Numbered from the stretch's first letter, positions 36,599 through 45,168 are shown. The stretch: DNA of 64,000 nucleotides from Albidovulum sp. (GCA_030837825.1 JAUQYB010000082.1:1-64000); one strand, 5' to 3'. Notes: generated by a model from the letters alone, not told the origin. Program-made: numbers and translations.

Positions 36599-36626
36599 TT
36601 GCGCCGGACGGGGGCATCCCTATATT
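36599..36626 (+). promoter_or_regulatory. Candidate promoter of the PACE transporter gene
   Basis: TTGCGC (36599-36604) and TATATT (36621-36626), 16 bases apart, lie 90 bases before the ATG in a 140-base gap. They are the only good -10/-35 pair seen there. Confidence 0.4.
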
Positions 36627-36715
36627 CCGGCCGACGCGAGGACGACCTCTCCCGATCAGGCCCCGATCCGGGCCGTGAGACATCCGGGACGACCCGGCAG
36701 AGATCGGGGACGATC

Positions 36716-37147
36716 ATGCGAACGACCCTCGACCGCATGCGCCACGCCGTGAGCTTCGAGCTGATCGGCCTCCTGCTCGTGACGCCGCTTGGATCGCTGG
36801 TCTTCGGCATGCCGGTGCACGACATCGGCGTGGTGGCGATCGTCGGCGCGACCATCGCGACGCTCTGGAACTATCTCTTCAACCTGCTCTTCGACCACGC
36901 CCTGCTCAGGATCACCGGCACCGCGCGGAAGTCGCTGTCCCTGCGCATCGCGCATGCCACCCTGTTCGAGGCCGGCCTGCTGGCGGTCCTGCTGCCGTTC
37001 ATCGCCTGGTATCTCGGCATTTCGCTCGTGCAGGCCTTCGTGATGGACCTGTCCTTCGCGCTGTTCTACCTGGCCTATGCCTTTGCCTTCAACTGGGCCT
37101 ATGACGTGATCTTCCCCCTGCCCGGGCCCGGCCGGCACCGGGACTGA
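36716..37147 (+). CDS. PACE family efflux transporter
   Basis: A 143-residue protein of four transmembrane helices arranged as two bacterial transmembrane pairs (residues 15-70 and 80-135). ATIATLWNYLFNLLFDHALL and FALFYLAYAFAFNWAYDVIFP are the family signatures. PACE proteins (AceI-like) export chlorhexidine and other biocides or polyamines by proton exchange. It converges on the transglycosylase gene with eight bases between the stops. Confidence 0.9.
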   Translation: MRTTLDRMRHAVSFELIGLLLVTPLGSLVFGMPVHDIGVVAIVGATIATLWNYLFNLLFDHALLRITGTARKSLSLRIAHATLFEAGLLAVLLPFIAWYLGISLVQAFVMDLSFALFYLAYAFAFNWAYDVIFPLPGPGRHRD

Positions 37148-37155
37148 ACCGCCCC

Positions 37156-39102
37156 TCACCGCCCCTTCAGTTCCCCGGTGAAGCTGAGCGGCCCGGTCTT
37201 GCCGCTCAGCCGGGCGCGGTAGACCGGCAGGCTCTCGGCCACCCGCATCACGTAGGTCTGGGTCTCGCGGAACGGGATCGCCTCGATCCAGTCCACCGGA
37301 TCGGTACCCTCGGCGCGCGGGTCGCCAAGCTCGGCGATCCATTTCCGCGACCGGCCGGGCCCGGCGTTGTAGCCCGCCGCGACGAGGAGCGGCGAGTTGC
37401 CGAACTCGGCCACCAGATCCTCGAGATAGGCCGCGCCGAGCCGCGCGTTGTACTGCCAGTCGGTGGTGAGCCGGCCCGGCTCGTAGGAGACGCCGATCTT
37501 CGCGGCCATCATCTTCGCCGTCCCCGGCATCACCTGCATCAGCCCCTGCGCGCCGGCGTGCGAGACGACGGCGGCGTTGAACTCGCTTTCGCGCCGCGCG
37601 ATGGCGAGCGCAAGCTCGGGGCGCACCGGCAGCTCGAGCCCGGAAAGCGCCGGCACCGGGAAATAGGCCGAGGGCCAGATCACCCCCTTGTCGGCCGCCG
37701 CCTTGGCGAGCGAGAGCGCGACATAGGGCTCGCCCGCCTCCATCGCCATGCCCGCCAGCGCGCCGATCTCGTAGCCCGACAGCCCCTCGCCGAGATGGAG
37801 GAGGAACCGCGCCGCCAGGGTCTCGTCGCCCGCCGCCATCAGTTCCCGCGCGGCGAGAAAGACCGTGGACTGCGCGAAGGGCATCCCCCGCCAGTCGGGA
37901 TAGGATTCGCCCCCCGCCATTGCCGGCGACAAGGGCAGGCCGACCTTCTCGGCCGAAAGAAGCCCGTAGAAGGCGGTCGGGTAGCGCGCGCCCTCGGCAT
38001 AGGCCGCCTGCGCGTCGCCGTCGCGCCCCAGCGCCTCGAAGGCGCGGCCGCGCCAGTAGTGCGCCCGCGCCAGGCTGATCGGCCCGCTGACTGCCCGGGC
38101 GAGGCGGTCGAAATGGGCCAGCGCGGTTTCCGCGTCGCCGAGCTTTCTGAGCGCGATGTAGCCGGAGAGCCATTCGAGGTCGGCATAGTCCTCGCCACGG
38201 CTCAGGTGGTGCTGCGCGGCCATCCGGTAGGCGCGGCCCGGGTCGCCCTCGCGCATCTCCTTGCGGGCGAGCCTGCGGCGCCAGTCGGCCCATTGCTCCG
38301 GGTCGCCCAGCGCCTCGGCGCTGGCCGAGCGTTCCAGCAGGATCTCGTCGGCGCTGTCGTAGAGATCCTTGCGGATGCGCCAGCGGAACCGGTCGTAGGC
38401 GAGCCCGCTTGAACCCGCCGCCTTCGCCGGCAGGGCCGCGATCAGCGCGTCGATCCCCTCGGCGTCGGTCTGCAGCGCCACCCGCGCCTCGGCCACCGCG
38501 CGGGTGTAGGCGCTGGCGAGCGGCAGCATCCGGGTCACGTCGGCGGCATTGCCTTCGCGCAGCATCGCGGCGATGCGGCCGTCGTGCTGGTCCTTCAGCC
38601 AGTCGCCGTGGCGGGCGAGGAAGAGCGCCTCCTCGGCCTCGCTCAGCGCCAGCGACCGCCAGGCCCGCACCGCCTCCTCGCGCGCGGCACCGTCCTGCCC
38701 GGTGGCGCGGAGCGCGGCGACCAGCGCCAGGCTGCCGGTGCCGGTCTGCGGCCTTGCGTCGGCGAAGTAGGCCACGACCGTCGCCGCCGGAATATCCTCG
38801 GCGATCACCGCCTCGCCCTTCTGCCTAAGAAGCGCCAGACCCGGCCAGTCGGGATGGCGGCTCAGGAACGCAACGTATTCGTCGAATCCGCCCTTGCCGT
38901 CCCTCAGCCTTTCCCAGTCGATCACCGCGGCGGCGACGGGCCCTGCCGCGCGGGCCTCTGCGACGGCCGCTGGCCAGTCCTTCGCGTCGGCCCTGGAAAG
39001 AGCTGCGCGAAAAGCGCCCGCGTCATCGGCGCGGGCCGCGGGATTCAGGAAAAGCAGCGCGGCAAGCGCCAGCGGCGCCGCGCGCAGGGTCTTCGGGGTC
39101 AT
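37156..39102 (-). CDS. slt: Soluble lytic murein transglycosylase
   Basis: A 648-residue periplasmic Slt70-like enzyme that cleaves peptidoglycan glycan strands. A signal peptide ends around AARA (residue 24). A long alpha-helical superhelix (about 30-480) follows, then the C-terminal SLT domain with catalytic glutamate in [21 protein letters not shown], then MPGTAKMMA and [13 protein letters not shown] 39102 is chosen because it opens the signal peptide directly; longer frames add unlike residues. Confidence 0.93.
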   Translation of the reverse strand: MTPKTLRAAPLALAALLFLNPAARADDAGAFRAALSRADAKDWPAAVAEARAAGPVAAAVIDWERLRDGKGGFDEYVAFLSRHPDWPGLALLRQKGEAVIAEDIPAATVVAYFADARPQTGTGSLALVAALRATGQDGAAREEAVRAWRSLALSEAEEALFLARHGDWLKDQHDGRIAAMLREGNAADVTRMLPLASAYTRAVAEARVALQTDAEGIDALIAALPAKAAGSSGLAYDRFRWRIRKDLYDSADEILLERSASAEALGDPEQWADWRRRLARKEMREGDPGRAYRMAAQHHLSRGEDYADLEWLSGYIALRKLGDAETALAHFDRLARAVSGPISLARAHYWRGRAFEALGRDGDAQAAYAEGARYPTAFYGLLSAEKVGLPLSPAMAGGESYPDWRGMPFAQSTVFLAARELMAAGDETLAARFLLHLGEGLSGYEIGALAGMAMEAGEPYVALSLAKAAADKGVIWPSAYFPVPALSGLELPVRPELALAIARRESEFNAAVVSHAGAQGLMQVMPGTAKMMAAKIGVSYEPGRLTTDWQYNARLGAAYLEDLVAEFGNSPLLVAAGYNAGPGRSRKWIAELGDPRAEGTDPVDWIEAIPFRETQTYVMRVAESLPVYRARLSGKTGPLSFTGELKGR

Positions 39103-39185
39103 CTCTCGCTCTGCCTCGGTGTTTTTCCGCAGGATAGCGCGCCCGGCCGGGCCTGCAACACAAGAAACGCGGCAAAGCGCGCGCC

Positions 39186-39214
39186 TTGGCAAAGTGCCTG
39201 TGCGGCCCTATAGG
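39186..39214 (+). promoter_or_regulatory. dapA promoter
   Basis: TTGGCA (39186-39191) and TATAGG (39209-39214) with 17 bases between predict a start near 39221 and a leader of about 42 bases. AAGGAG precedes the dapA ATG. Confidence 0.6.
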
Positions 39215-39262
39215 TTCGCCCGATTTCAGCGGGCGACTCTCGCCCCCATCAAGGAGCGTGTC

Positions 39263-40138
39263 ATGTTCAAGGGGTCCTATGTCGCCCTCGTCACGCCGTT
39301 CAGGAACGGCGCAGTGGATTTCGACACGCTGAAGAAGCTGGTGGACTGGCATGTCGCCGAGGGCACCCACGGCCTCGTCCCGGTCGGCACCACCGGCGAA
39401 AGCCCGACGCTTTCCCACGAGGAGCATGGCCGGGTGATCGAGGAGGTGGTGAAGGCCGCCGCCGGCCGGGTGCCGGTGATCGCCGGGGCCGGGTCGAACA
39501 ACACCGCCGAAGGGATCGCGCTGATCCGCCACGCCGAGCGCGCCGGCGCCGATGCCGCGCTCGTCGTCACGCCCTACTACAACAAGCCGACGCAGCGCGG
39601 GCTGATCGCCCATTTCACCGCGATGCACGACGCCTGCACCCTGCCGATCATCATCTACCACATCCCCGGCCGCTCGGTCGTCGACATGACGCCGGAGACG
39701 ATGGGCGAACTGGCGAAACTGCCGCGCATCGTCGGGGTCAAGGACGCGACCGGCAAGATCGAGCGGGTGAGCCAGCAGCGCATCGCCTGCGGCCGCGACT
39801 TCATCCAGTTGTCGGGCGAGGACGCGACCGCGCTCGGCTTCAACGCCCACGGCGGCACCGGCTGCATCTCGGTCACCGCCAACGTGGCGCCGCGGCTCTG
39901 CGCCGAGTTCCAGGAGGCGACGCTGGCCGGCGACTTCGCCCGCGCGCTCGACTACCAGGACCGGCTGATGCCGCTCCATGAGGCGATCTTCATCGAGCCC
40001 GGTCTCTGCGGCGCCAAATACGGCCTCTCCCGGCTCGGCCTTTGCGCCGAGGAGGTGCGCTCGCCGCTGACCACGCTCCTGCCCGAGACCAGGGCACGAA
40101 TCGACGCCGCGATGCGCCACGCCGGGCTGGTGAACTAG
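39263..40138 (+). CDS. dapA: 4-hydroxy-tetrahydrodipicolinate synthase DapA
   Basis: A 291-residue aldolase-type enzyme that condenses pyruvate with aspartate semialdehyde in lysine/diaminopimelate synthesis. [15 protein letters not shown] near residue 43, tyrosine in [10 protein letters not shown] near 133 and the Schiff-base lysine in [14 protein letters not shown] near 161 are all present. In related genomes smpB commonly follows dapA; here an amidohydrolase gene stands between them. Confidence 0.97.
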   Translation: MFKGSYVALVTPFRNGAVDFDTLKKLVDWHVAEGTHGLVPVGTTGESPTLSHEEHGRVIEEVVKAAAGRVPVIAGAGSNNTAEGIALIRHAERAGADAALVVTPYYNKPTQRGLIAHFTAMHDACTLPIIIYHIPGRSVVDMTPETMGELAKLPRIVGVKDATGKIERVSQQRIACGRDFIQLSGEDATALGFNAHGGTGCISVTANVAPRLCAEFQEATLAGDFARALDYQDRLMPLHEAIFIEPGLCGAKYGLSRLGLCAEEVRSPLTTLLPETRARIDAAMRHAGLVN

Positions 40139-40210
40139 CGCGCCCGCGCCTGTCATCCCCGCGGGGGCGGGGATCCCCGTTGCCCGGCCCTTGCCCGGGC
40201 GCGAAGGGCG

Positions 40211-40232
40211 GCGCCCGCCCGCGGGCGGGCGC
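40211..40232. repeat. Perfect 22-base GC palindrome
   Basis: GCGCCCGCCCGCGGGCGGGC plus GC is self-complementary over its whole length. It has no T tract after it, so it is not a standard terminator. It could still stop or stabilise the dapA transcript. Confidence 0.6.
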
Positions 40233-40333
40233 TGCGGAACAGAAGGTCGGGGCGCATTTTGGCGCCGCTACCTCCGACGGTGATTCTGCTGGAGACATGG
40301 AAGTGCGCCCGCCCGAGGGGGAGGAAGCGCCCG

Positions 40334-40358
40334 GACGATCTGCCGGTGGCAGATCGTC
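40334..40358. repeat. 11-base-stem hairpin upstream of the amidohydrolase
   Basis: GACGATCTGCC and GGCAGATCGTC pair perfectly around the loop GGT. This is a very stable structure of unknown role about 170 bases upstream of the amidohydrolase start. Confidence 0.6.
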
Positions 40359-40530
40359 AGCGCCGGATGCCGCCGCACCCCAATCGGCGGGCCGGGAGGC
40401 GGGCGCCGCCCGGACTGGCCGCCCGGGCGAGCCGGCGGGGGCGTGAGGATGCTTGCGCCCCCACGCAGGGGCTGTTCAAGCCTCCCCTCTCGCGCTAGCA
40501 ATTTGATCAAACCCGGCACGGAGCACGCCC

Positions 40531-42183
40531 ATGACCCCCGAGATGATCCTGACCAACGCGCGCGTCCTGACGATGGATCCCTCGCGGCCGCGCGCAGAGG
40601 CGGTCGCGGTGGCAGAGGGGCGGATCGCCGCCGTGGGCGACAGGGCCGCGATCGAGGCGTTCGCGGGCCCCGCCACCGAGGTGATCGACTGCAAGGGCGC
40701 CACGCTCCTGCCGGGCTTTGTCGAAAGCCACCTGCACCTCGTCCTCGGTGGCACCGAACTCAGCCACCTGCACCTCGACGGGATCGAGGGCGAAGCCGCG
40801 CTTGCCCGCGCCTTCCGCGATTTCGCCGCCGCCAACCCGGGCGCCCCGCTTCTCATGGCGCAGGGTGGCCACTACGCCATGCTCGACCATCCGATGAACC
40901 GCCACGACCTCGACCGGGTCATCGCCGACCGGCCGATCGCCATCACCTCGCACGATCACCACACCGTCTGGGCCAATACGGCCGCGCTCAGGGCCGCGGG
41001 GATCATCAACGGCGCGCAGACGCCGCCGGGTCATGAGGTCGTGATCGGGGCCGACGGGCTCGCCACCGGCGAGCTTCTGGAGTTCGAGGCCTTCGCCCCG
41101 GTGGTGGCGCTTGGCGGCGAGAACCGGCTCTACCTCGGCATCGCCACCGGGGGCGAGCCTTCACCCTGGCCCGCGGAGGCGGAACAGGCGATCGACCGCG
41201 CCAAGGCGGCCAGGGGGCTTGCCCATGCCGCCGCGCATGGCATCACCTCGATCGTCAACATGGACGGCAACCGCTACACGCTCGAACTTCTGCAGGGTTT
41301 GCAGCGCGCGGGCGGGCTCACCGCGCGCGTCAAGGTGCCCTTCCACTTCAAGCCGCAGATGGCGCTTTCGGAACTTGACCGCGCCGACGCGATGACGCGC
41401 GACTTCGACGACGACTGGCTGTCCTGCAACTTCGTCAAGATGTTCATGGACGGCGTGGTCGACAGCCGCACCGCCTACATGCTGAACGACTACCCCGGCC
41501 ATCCCGGCCACCGGGCGGAGCCGCTCTTTCCCCCCGACCGGTTCAAGGCGATCGCGACGGAGATCGACCGCCGCGGCCACCAGATCGCCGTCCACGCCAT
41601 CGGCGACGGCGCGGTGCGCACGACGATCGACGGCTATGAGGCGGCGCAGCGGGCCAACGGCCGGCGCGACAGCCGCCACCGGATCGAACATATCGAGCTG
41701 ATCGACCGCGCCGACGTGCCGCGCCTCGGCACGCTCGGCATCACCGCCTCGGTCCAGCCGGTGCACGCGCCCGGCGCGATGGACTTCCCGCTCTTCCCGA
41801 CGCTCGACGTCATCGGGCGGAACCGCTGGGCCGACGCCTATCTCTGCGCCGACCTCGCCGCGGCGGGCGCGCCGCTTGCCTTCGCCTCCGACTGGCCGGT
41901 GACCGACATCTCGGTGCTGCGCGGCATCGGCGCGGCGCTGACCCGGCCCGCCTACGAGGGCGCGGCCGATCAGCGGGTGCCGCTGATCGAAGTGCTGCGC
42001 GCCTACACCGCCGGCGGCGCGTGGGCCGCGCACATGGACCGGCTCACCGGCACGCTCCGCCCCGGCATGGCGGCCGACATCGTGGTCCTCTCGGGCGACA
42101 TCGAGGCGGCCGCGCCCGGGGCGGTGAGCCGGCTGGCGGTCGCCCTGACCATCGCGGGCGGGCGGGTGACGCATCGCGGCTGA
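40531..42183 (+). CDS. YtcJ-like amidohydrolase
   Basis: A 550-residue metal-dependent hydrolase of the amidohydrolase-3 group. Metal ligands are seen in GFVESHLHLVLGG (near residue 65), IAVHAIGDGAVRT (near 355), HRIEHIEL and the aspartate of FASDWPVTD. Family segments SHDHHTVWANTAAL and MDGVVDSRTAYML are present. Substrate unknown; relatives act on N-substituted formamides and other amides. It separates dapA from smpB and is flanked on the left by hairpin-rich DNA, which suggests insertion. Confidence 0.88.
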   Translation: MTPEMILTNARVLTMDPSRPRAEAVAVAEGRIAAVGDRAAIEAFAGPATEVIDCKGATLLPGFVESHLHLVLGGTELSHLHLDGIEGEAALARAFRDFAAANPGAPLLMAQGGHYAMLDHPMNRHDLDRVIADRPIAITSHDHHTVWANTAALRAAGIINGAQTPPGHEVVIGADGLATGELLEFEAFAPVVALGGENRLYLGIATGGEPSPWPAEAEQAIDRAKAARGLAHAAAHGITSIVNMDGNRYTLELLQGLQRAGGLTARVKVPFHFKPQMALSELDRADAMTRDFDDDWLSCNFVKMFMDGVVDSRTAYMLNDYPGHPGHRAEPLFPPDRFKAIATEIDRRGHQIAVHAIGDGAVRTTIDGYEAAQRANGRRDSRHRIEHIELIDRADVPRLGTLGITASVQPVHAPGAMDFPLFPTLDVIGRNRWADAYLCADLAAAGAPLAFASDWPVTDISVLRGIGAALTRPAYEGAADQRVPLIEVLRAYTAGGAWAAHMDRLTGTLRPGMAADIVVLSGDIEAAAPGAVSRLAVALTIAGGRVTHRG

Positions 42184-42237
42184 GCCCGCGCGCCCCGGCT
42201 GGACTCGGGCCGCGCCCTCCCCTATCTCGGGCGGATC

Positions 42238-42708
42238 ATGGCCGAGAAGTCCGACCCCAACTACAAGGTGATCGCCGAGAACCGCCGCGCGCGGTTCGAC
42301 TACTTCATCGAGAGCGACCTCGAGGTGGGCATCGTGCTTTCCGGATCCGAGGTGAAGTCGCTCAGGACCGGCCAGTCGAACATCGCCGACAGTTACGCCT
42401 CGGTCGAGGGAGGCGAGTTGTGGCTGATCAACAGCTACATCGCCGCCTACAAGGAGGCCGGCGTCTTCGGCCACGAGGAACGCCGCCGCCGCAAGCTCCT
42501 GGTCTCGAGGCGCGAACTGTCCCGGCTCTGGCAGGCCACCGGCCGCGAGGGCATGACGCTGGTTCCGCTGGTGATGTATTTCAACCACCGCGGCCGGGTG
42601 AAGCTGAAGATCGGCGTCGCCAAGGGCAAGAAGCTCGCCGACAAGCGCGCGACCGAGGCCAAGCGCGACTGGAACCGGCAGAAGCAGCGGCTCCTGAAGC
42701 AGGGCTAG
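42238..42708 (+). CDS. smpB: SsrA-binding protein SmpB
   Basis: A 156-residue tmRNA-binding protein for rescue of stalled ribosomes. [41 protein letters not shown] and the basic C-terminal helix [20 protein letters not shown] are standard. The stop codon (42706-42708) overlaps, on the other strand, the stop of the truncated Rhs module 3, so the Rhs array abuts the gene exactly. Confidence 0.97.
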   Translation: MAEKSDPNYKVIAENRRARFDYFIESDLEVGIVLSGSEVKSLRTGQSNIADSYASVEGGELWLINSYIAAYKEAGVFGHEERRRRKLLVSRRELSRLWQATGREGMTLVPLVMYFNHRGRVKLKIGVAKGKKLADKRATEAKRDWNRQKQRLLKQG

Positions 42709-42932
42709 TCGGGCGGCCAGCGGTTCTGCCTCGCATAGCCGTAGACGCTCGCCCCGTCCACCAGCCCCAGCGGGTCCGGCTCCAGATACCGCCCCGTTGT
42801 CGGATCGTAGTCGCGCATCCAGTTCTGGTAAAGACCGCTTTCGGCCTGGAACCACTGGCCGGGGAAGCGCAGGTCGATGCCCCCGGTGGCGACGTGGACG
42901 CCGCCGAAGGGGAGGTAGGTGGGTACTTCCAC
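42705..42932 (-). pseudogene. Rhs core fragment, module 3 (both ends missing)
   Basis: A 75-residue frame. After MEVPT the protein matches the Rhs core of modules 1 and 2 (YLPFGGVHVATGGIDLRFPG through VDGASVYGYARQN) and then ends RWPPD at the smpB stop. The sequence therefore lacks its own C-terminal toxin, cut where it meets smpB, and lacks the upstream core where it meets the preceding small ORF. It is a relic or a recombination substrate. DNA identity to the other modules is visibly high over 42722-42918. Confidence 0.8.
42722..42918 (-). repeat. Rhs core DNA repeat, copy 3
   Basis: About 197 bases nearly identical to parts of the copies at 43627-43948 and 44554-45048, encoding the end of the Rhs core. 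It is the shortest copy. Confidence 0.85.
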
Positions 42933-42943
42933 GAAATCTGCGC

Positions 42944-43279
42944 CTATTGTTCTACCTGCGCTAGTCGGCGCCTTAGCTCTCGAAGTGAAAGCACAACTTC
43001 ACTTAACTTTCGCTCCAATCCAACGTCACCTCTATGTAAAAAGCCAAGAACGGAATCCAATGCCGAAGCCAAGCTAGAATTACAGCAGATACTCAAAAAC
43101 ATCTCGACCTCTGCGATGCGAATCGCCAATTCCGAGGTTTCCGCCTCTACAAGCGGTAATGTTTCGATGGCGGCTCGAGCTTCGGCCAATTTGGCGCGCG
43201 CTGAAGTACAGTCCCGATTAATTCCGCTCTGATAAGCTCGAGCGAGCAGCGCTGCGACTGCCATTTCAGAATTAGGCAC
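42944..43279 (-). CDS. Candidate immunity protein 2
   Basis: A 111-residue, probably helical protein starting at GTG 43279, which has GGAGG five bases upstream, 17 bases after the module 2 stop. It is rich in Ala, Leu and Glu (AVAALLARAYQSG, ARAKLAEARAAIETL, VVLSLRELRRRLAQVEQ), with a central pair of cysteines (LSICCNSS). No family recognised. Its position directly after an Rhs C-terminal domain and its lower GC are those of a cognate immunity gene. A frame to 43351 exists but overlaps the toxin and lacks a ribosome site. Confidence 0.7.
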   Translation of the reverse strand: MPNSEMAVAALLARAYQSGINRDCTSARAKLAEARAAIETLPLVEAETSELAIRIAEVEMFLSICCNSSLASALDSVLGFLHRGDVGLERKLSEVVLSLRELRRRLAQVEQ

Positions 43280-43296
43280 TATTTCCTCCAATATAT

Positions 43297-43986
43297 TCAG
43301 AACCGACAGATCTTTGCGCCACCTGATATCGAGGGTATTGATTGCGGCCAAGAGCCTTCATTGGTGCAAACCTTCCAACAGGAAACACACTGGCTCTCGC
43401 CAAATACTGAGCCAGGCATGCCTGCAAGTGGCGACTCAAGGCACTGGTTCAACTTTTCCTGGCACTCGTCTTCAGGAAGGCACATTTTGATGATCTTGTC
43501 AGCTGCCAACGCGCCAAGTGCGGCTACCCCGTATCCAGCCCACTTCAGCGGAAGTGCATCAGATCTATCCGGTGTGACGAGATCTGCACCGGCAGTTCCT
43601 GCAACGACTTCGTAGAGTTCCTCCCCCCTCGGATCGACCCACCTCCCCGGGTTCTGCCTCGCATAGCCGTAGACGCTCGCCCCGTCCACCAGCCCCAGCG
43701 GGTCCGCCTGGATGTACCGTCCCGTTGTCGGATCGTAGTCGCGCATCCAGTTCTGGTAAAGGCCGCTTTCCGCCTGGAACCATTGGCCGGGGAAGCGCAG
43801 GTCGATGCCGCCGGTGGCGACGTGGACGCCGCCGAAGGGCAGGTAGCTGGCCTCCCAGACCTTCACCCCGAGATCGTTGGTGGCGAAGACCGGCCGCCCG
43901 ATATGGTCGGTGCGGATGAAGTAGACCTGCCCGCCCTCGATCACCGCAACTAAAGTAGCATGCCAAGAAGAAATTGGCCTACTCAA
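43297..43986 (-). CDS. Orphan Rhs core fragment with cysteine-rich C-terminal toxin candidate (module 2)
   Basis: A 229-residue frame. From about VAVIEGGQVYFIRTDHIGRP the first 120 residues copy the Rhs core up to the VDPRGEE boundary. The last 105 residues are unique: a membrane-like segment (WAGYGVAALGALAADKII), then seven cysteines in about 60 residues (CLPEDEC, NQCLESP, SQCVSCWKVC, KICRF). From memory this CxxxLxxCL...FG..xCxxCxxxC pattern recurs at Rhs C-termini, with unknown activity. The only start, TTG 43986, overlaps the preceding small ORF by eight bases, so the module may be translated by coupling, or only after recombination into a full Rhs gene. Confidence 0.75.
   Translation of the reverse strand: MSRPISSWHATLVAVIEGGQVYFIRTDHIGRPVFATNDLGVKVWEASYLPFGGVHVATGGIDLRFPGQWFQAESGLYQNWMRDYDPTTGRYIQADPLGLVDGASVYGYARQNPGRWVDPRGEELYEVVAGTAGADLVTPDRSDALPLKWAGYGVAALGALAADKIIKMCLPEDECQEKLNQCLESPLAGMPGSVFGESQCVSCWKVCTNEGSWPQSIPSISGGAKICRF
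43627..43948 (-). repeat. Rhs core DNA repeat, copy 2
   Basis: About 322 bases matching copy 1, from the DPRG boundary back to the VEGG segment. It ends abruptly at 43948, where unrelated lower-GC sequence of the preceding small ORF begins. Confidence 0.85.
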
Positions 43987-44209
43987 TTCCTAGTATGCTT
44001 CTAGCATCTGGGGAATCCAAGACAATATCTTCCCCGATTCTTTGAGCACATCGCCGAAATACTTTTTCGATGCTCTCTCCTTTCGTTGTTGAAATAGGGA
44101 GTTCGACATACAAGACCTTTGAACCGTCGTCGAAGACGCGGCTAATGATGGCCATACTGCGGAATTTGTCAAACTCGACCAGATGGCGAAACGAGCGTAT
44201 CGGCGTCAT
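43979..44209 (-). CDS. Candidate immunity protein 1
   Basis: A 76-residue protein from ATG 44209, whose first base is also the last base of the module 1 TAA stop (TAATG). An in-frame ATG at 44221 would overlap by 13 bases. MTPIRSFRHLVEFDKF is followed by strands IISRVFDDGSKVLYVELPIS and a helix KVFRRCAQRIGEDIVL. No family recognised. Translational coupling to the toxin candidate and lower GC support an immunity role. Confidence 0.65.
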   Translation of the reverse strand: MTPIRSFRHLVEFDKFRSMAIISRVFDDGSKVLYVELPISTTKGESIEKVFRRCAQRIGEDIVLDSPDARSILGIE

Positions 44210-45048
44210 TAGTTGTTCCATGTGTTCAACGGGGGAATAGGTTTCTCTGCTCGGCAGGCAGCATACCGCTCCATGGCGGAAGCATGGCAAACAGTACCAG
44301 CGCGCTTGCCTCTGAACCGAGTGATGCCGTTGCAGGTGTCGGTATCCACTTTGAGCAGTTCTTCGCACCTATCGTCATCAGGGGTACAGTTTTGCTCATC
44401 GGCGCTGCAGTAAAGAATGGCAGCCCCAACGATACACAACCCGATTACATCCCCTATCGGCGCCGGGCCGTCCGCGGCAGCAGCACCCGCAGCGATCGAC
44501 ATTGCGCCTCGGCCAACGGGCGTGCTAAGCAGACCCTCTAGCCCCTGCTCCCCCCTCGGATCGACATACCTCCCCGGATTCTGCCTCGCATAGCCATAGA
44601 CGCTCGCCCCATCGACCAGCCCCAGCGGGTCCGGCTCGAGATACCTCCCGGTGGTCGGATCGTAGTCGCGCATCCAGTTCTGGTGCAAGCCGGATTCGGC
44701 CTGGAACCACTGGCCGGGGAAGCGCAGGTCGATGCCGCCGGTGGCGACGTGGACCCCGCCGAACGGGAGATACGACGCCTCCCACACCTTCACCCCGAGG
44801 TCGTTCGTCGCGAAGACCGGTCGGCCGATATGGTCGGTGCGGATGAAGTAGATCTGGCCGCCCTCGACCACCGCCACGGGGCGGTCCTCCATCCAGATGT
44901 ACTGCCGGATCAGGGTCGAGGTGCCGGTGGTGTCGTCGTAGTCGTATTCGGCGATGCGGTTGCCGTCGGGGTCGTGGACCACGTGGATGGTCTCGCCCGT
45001 CTGCGTCAGCTCGCGCACCACCTGCTGGCCGAGCGCGTTGTAGCGACG
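44209..45048 (-). pseudogene. 5'-truncated Rhs protein with C-terminal toxin candidate (module 1)
   Basis: Rhs homology starts at RRYNALGQQVVREL (45048), directly after an in-frame TGA at 45049-45051, so the large N-terminal cage-forming part is missing. A start at GTG 45021 would give 270 residues. The core runs through YDYDDTTGTSTLIRQYIWME to VDPRGEQG. The unique end (about 110 residues) has a hydrophobic stretch (IGDVIGLCIVGAAILYCS), then DRCEELLKVDTDTCNGI and CHASAMERYAACRAEKPIPP ending TWNN. Similar endings are, from memory, common in Rhs proteins, with function unknown. Followed by candidate immunity 1. Confidence 0.8.
44554..45048 (-). repeat. Rhs core DNA repeat, copy 1 (longest)
   Basis: About 495 bases of Rhs core, the parent-like copy. 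Copies 2 and 3 are shorter, nested versions of it sharing roughly nine bases in ten by eye. The right end is the truncation junction beside sseA. Confidence 0.85.
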
Positions 45049-45168
45049 TCACGCCTCCGGTTCCAGTGCAAGCCCGACCGGCGGCTCGTCCGCCGGGCCG
45101 GGCCGCCTGCCACCTTGCAACCCCCTGCCCCCGCCCTGTATTGCGGGGAAGGCAGGGAGGGCGCGGAC

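Larger units (their letters stand above)
40139..40530. other. 392-base GC-rich gap with strong hairpins, no gene
   Basis: The interval holds no convincing coding frame. It contains CTGTCATCCCCGCGGGGGCG just after dapA, a perfect 22-base palindrome at 40211-40232, a hairpin at 40334-40358 and, just before the next gene, the palindrome TTTGATCAAA (40503-40512). A GGGCGGCGCCCG-type hairpin also recurs at about 63265-63310, so part of this is probably a dispersed intergenic repeat. Confidence 0.6.

Noticed and set aside
40267-40446. Short rightward frame in the dapA-amidohydrolase gap
   Set aside because: Composition reflects the hairpin-rich GC DNA only, and no ribosome site is present.
40503-40512. 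TTTGATCAAA before the amidohydrolase as an FNR box
   Set aside because: The TTGAT and ATCAA halves overlap with no 4-base spacer, so it cannot serve as an FNR-type site.
43361-43615. Rightward 84-codon frame opposite toxin candidate 2
   Set aside because: Antisense to an Rhs C-terminal domain whose cysteine pattern is meaningful; no ribosome site.
44213-44541. Rightward small frames opposite toxin candidate 1
   Set aside because: Antisense to the Rhs end; no conserved character and poor starts.
42722-45048. The three core repeats as a tandem transposon or CRISPR-like array
   Set aside because: No transposase, no terminal inverted repeats and no short regular repeat-spacer pattern; the repeats translate as Rhs core.
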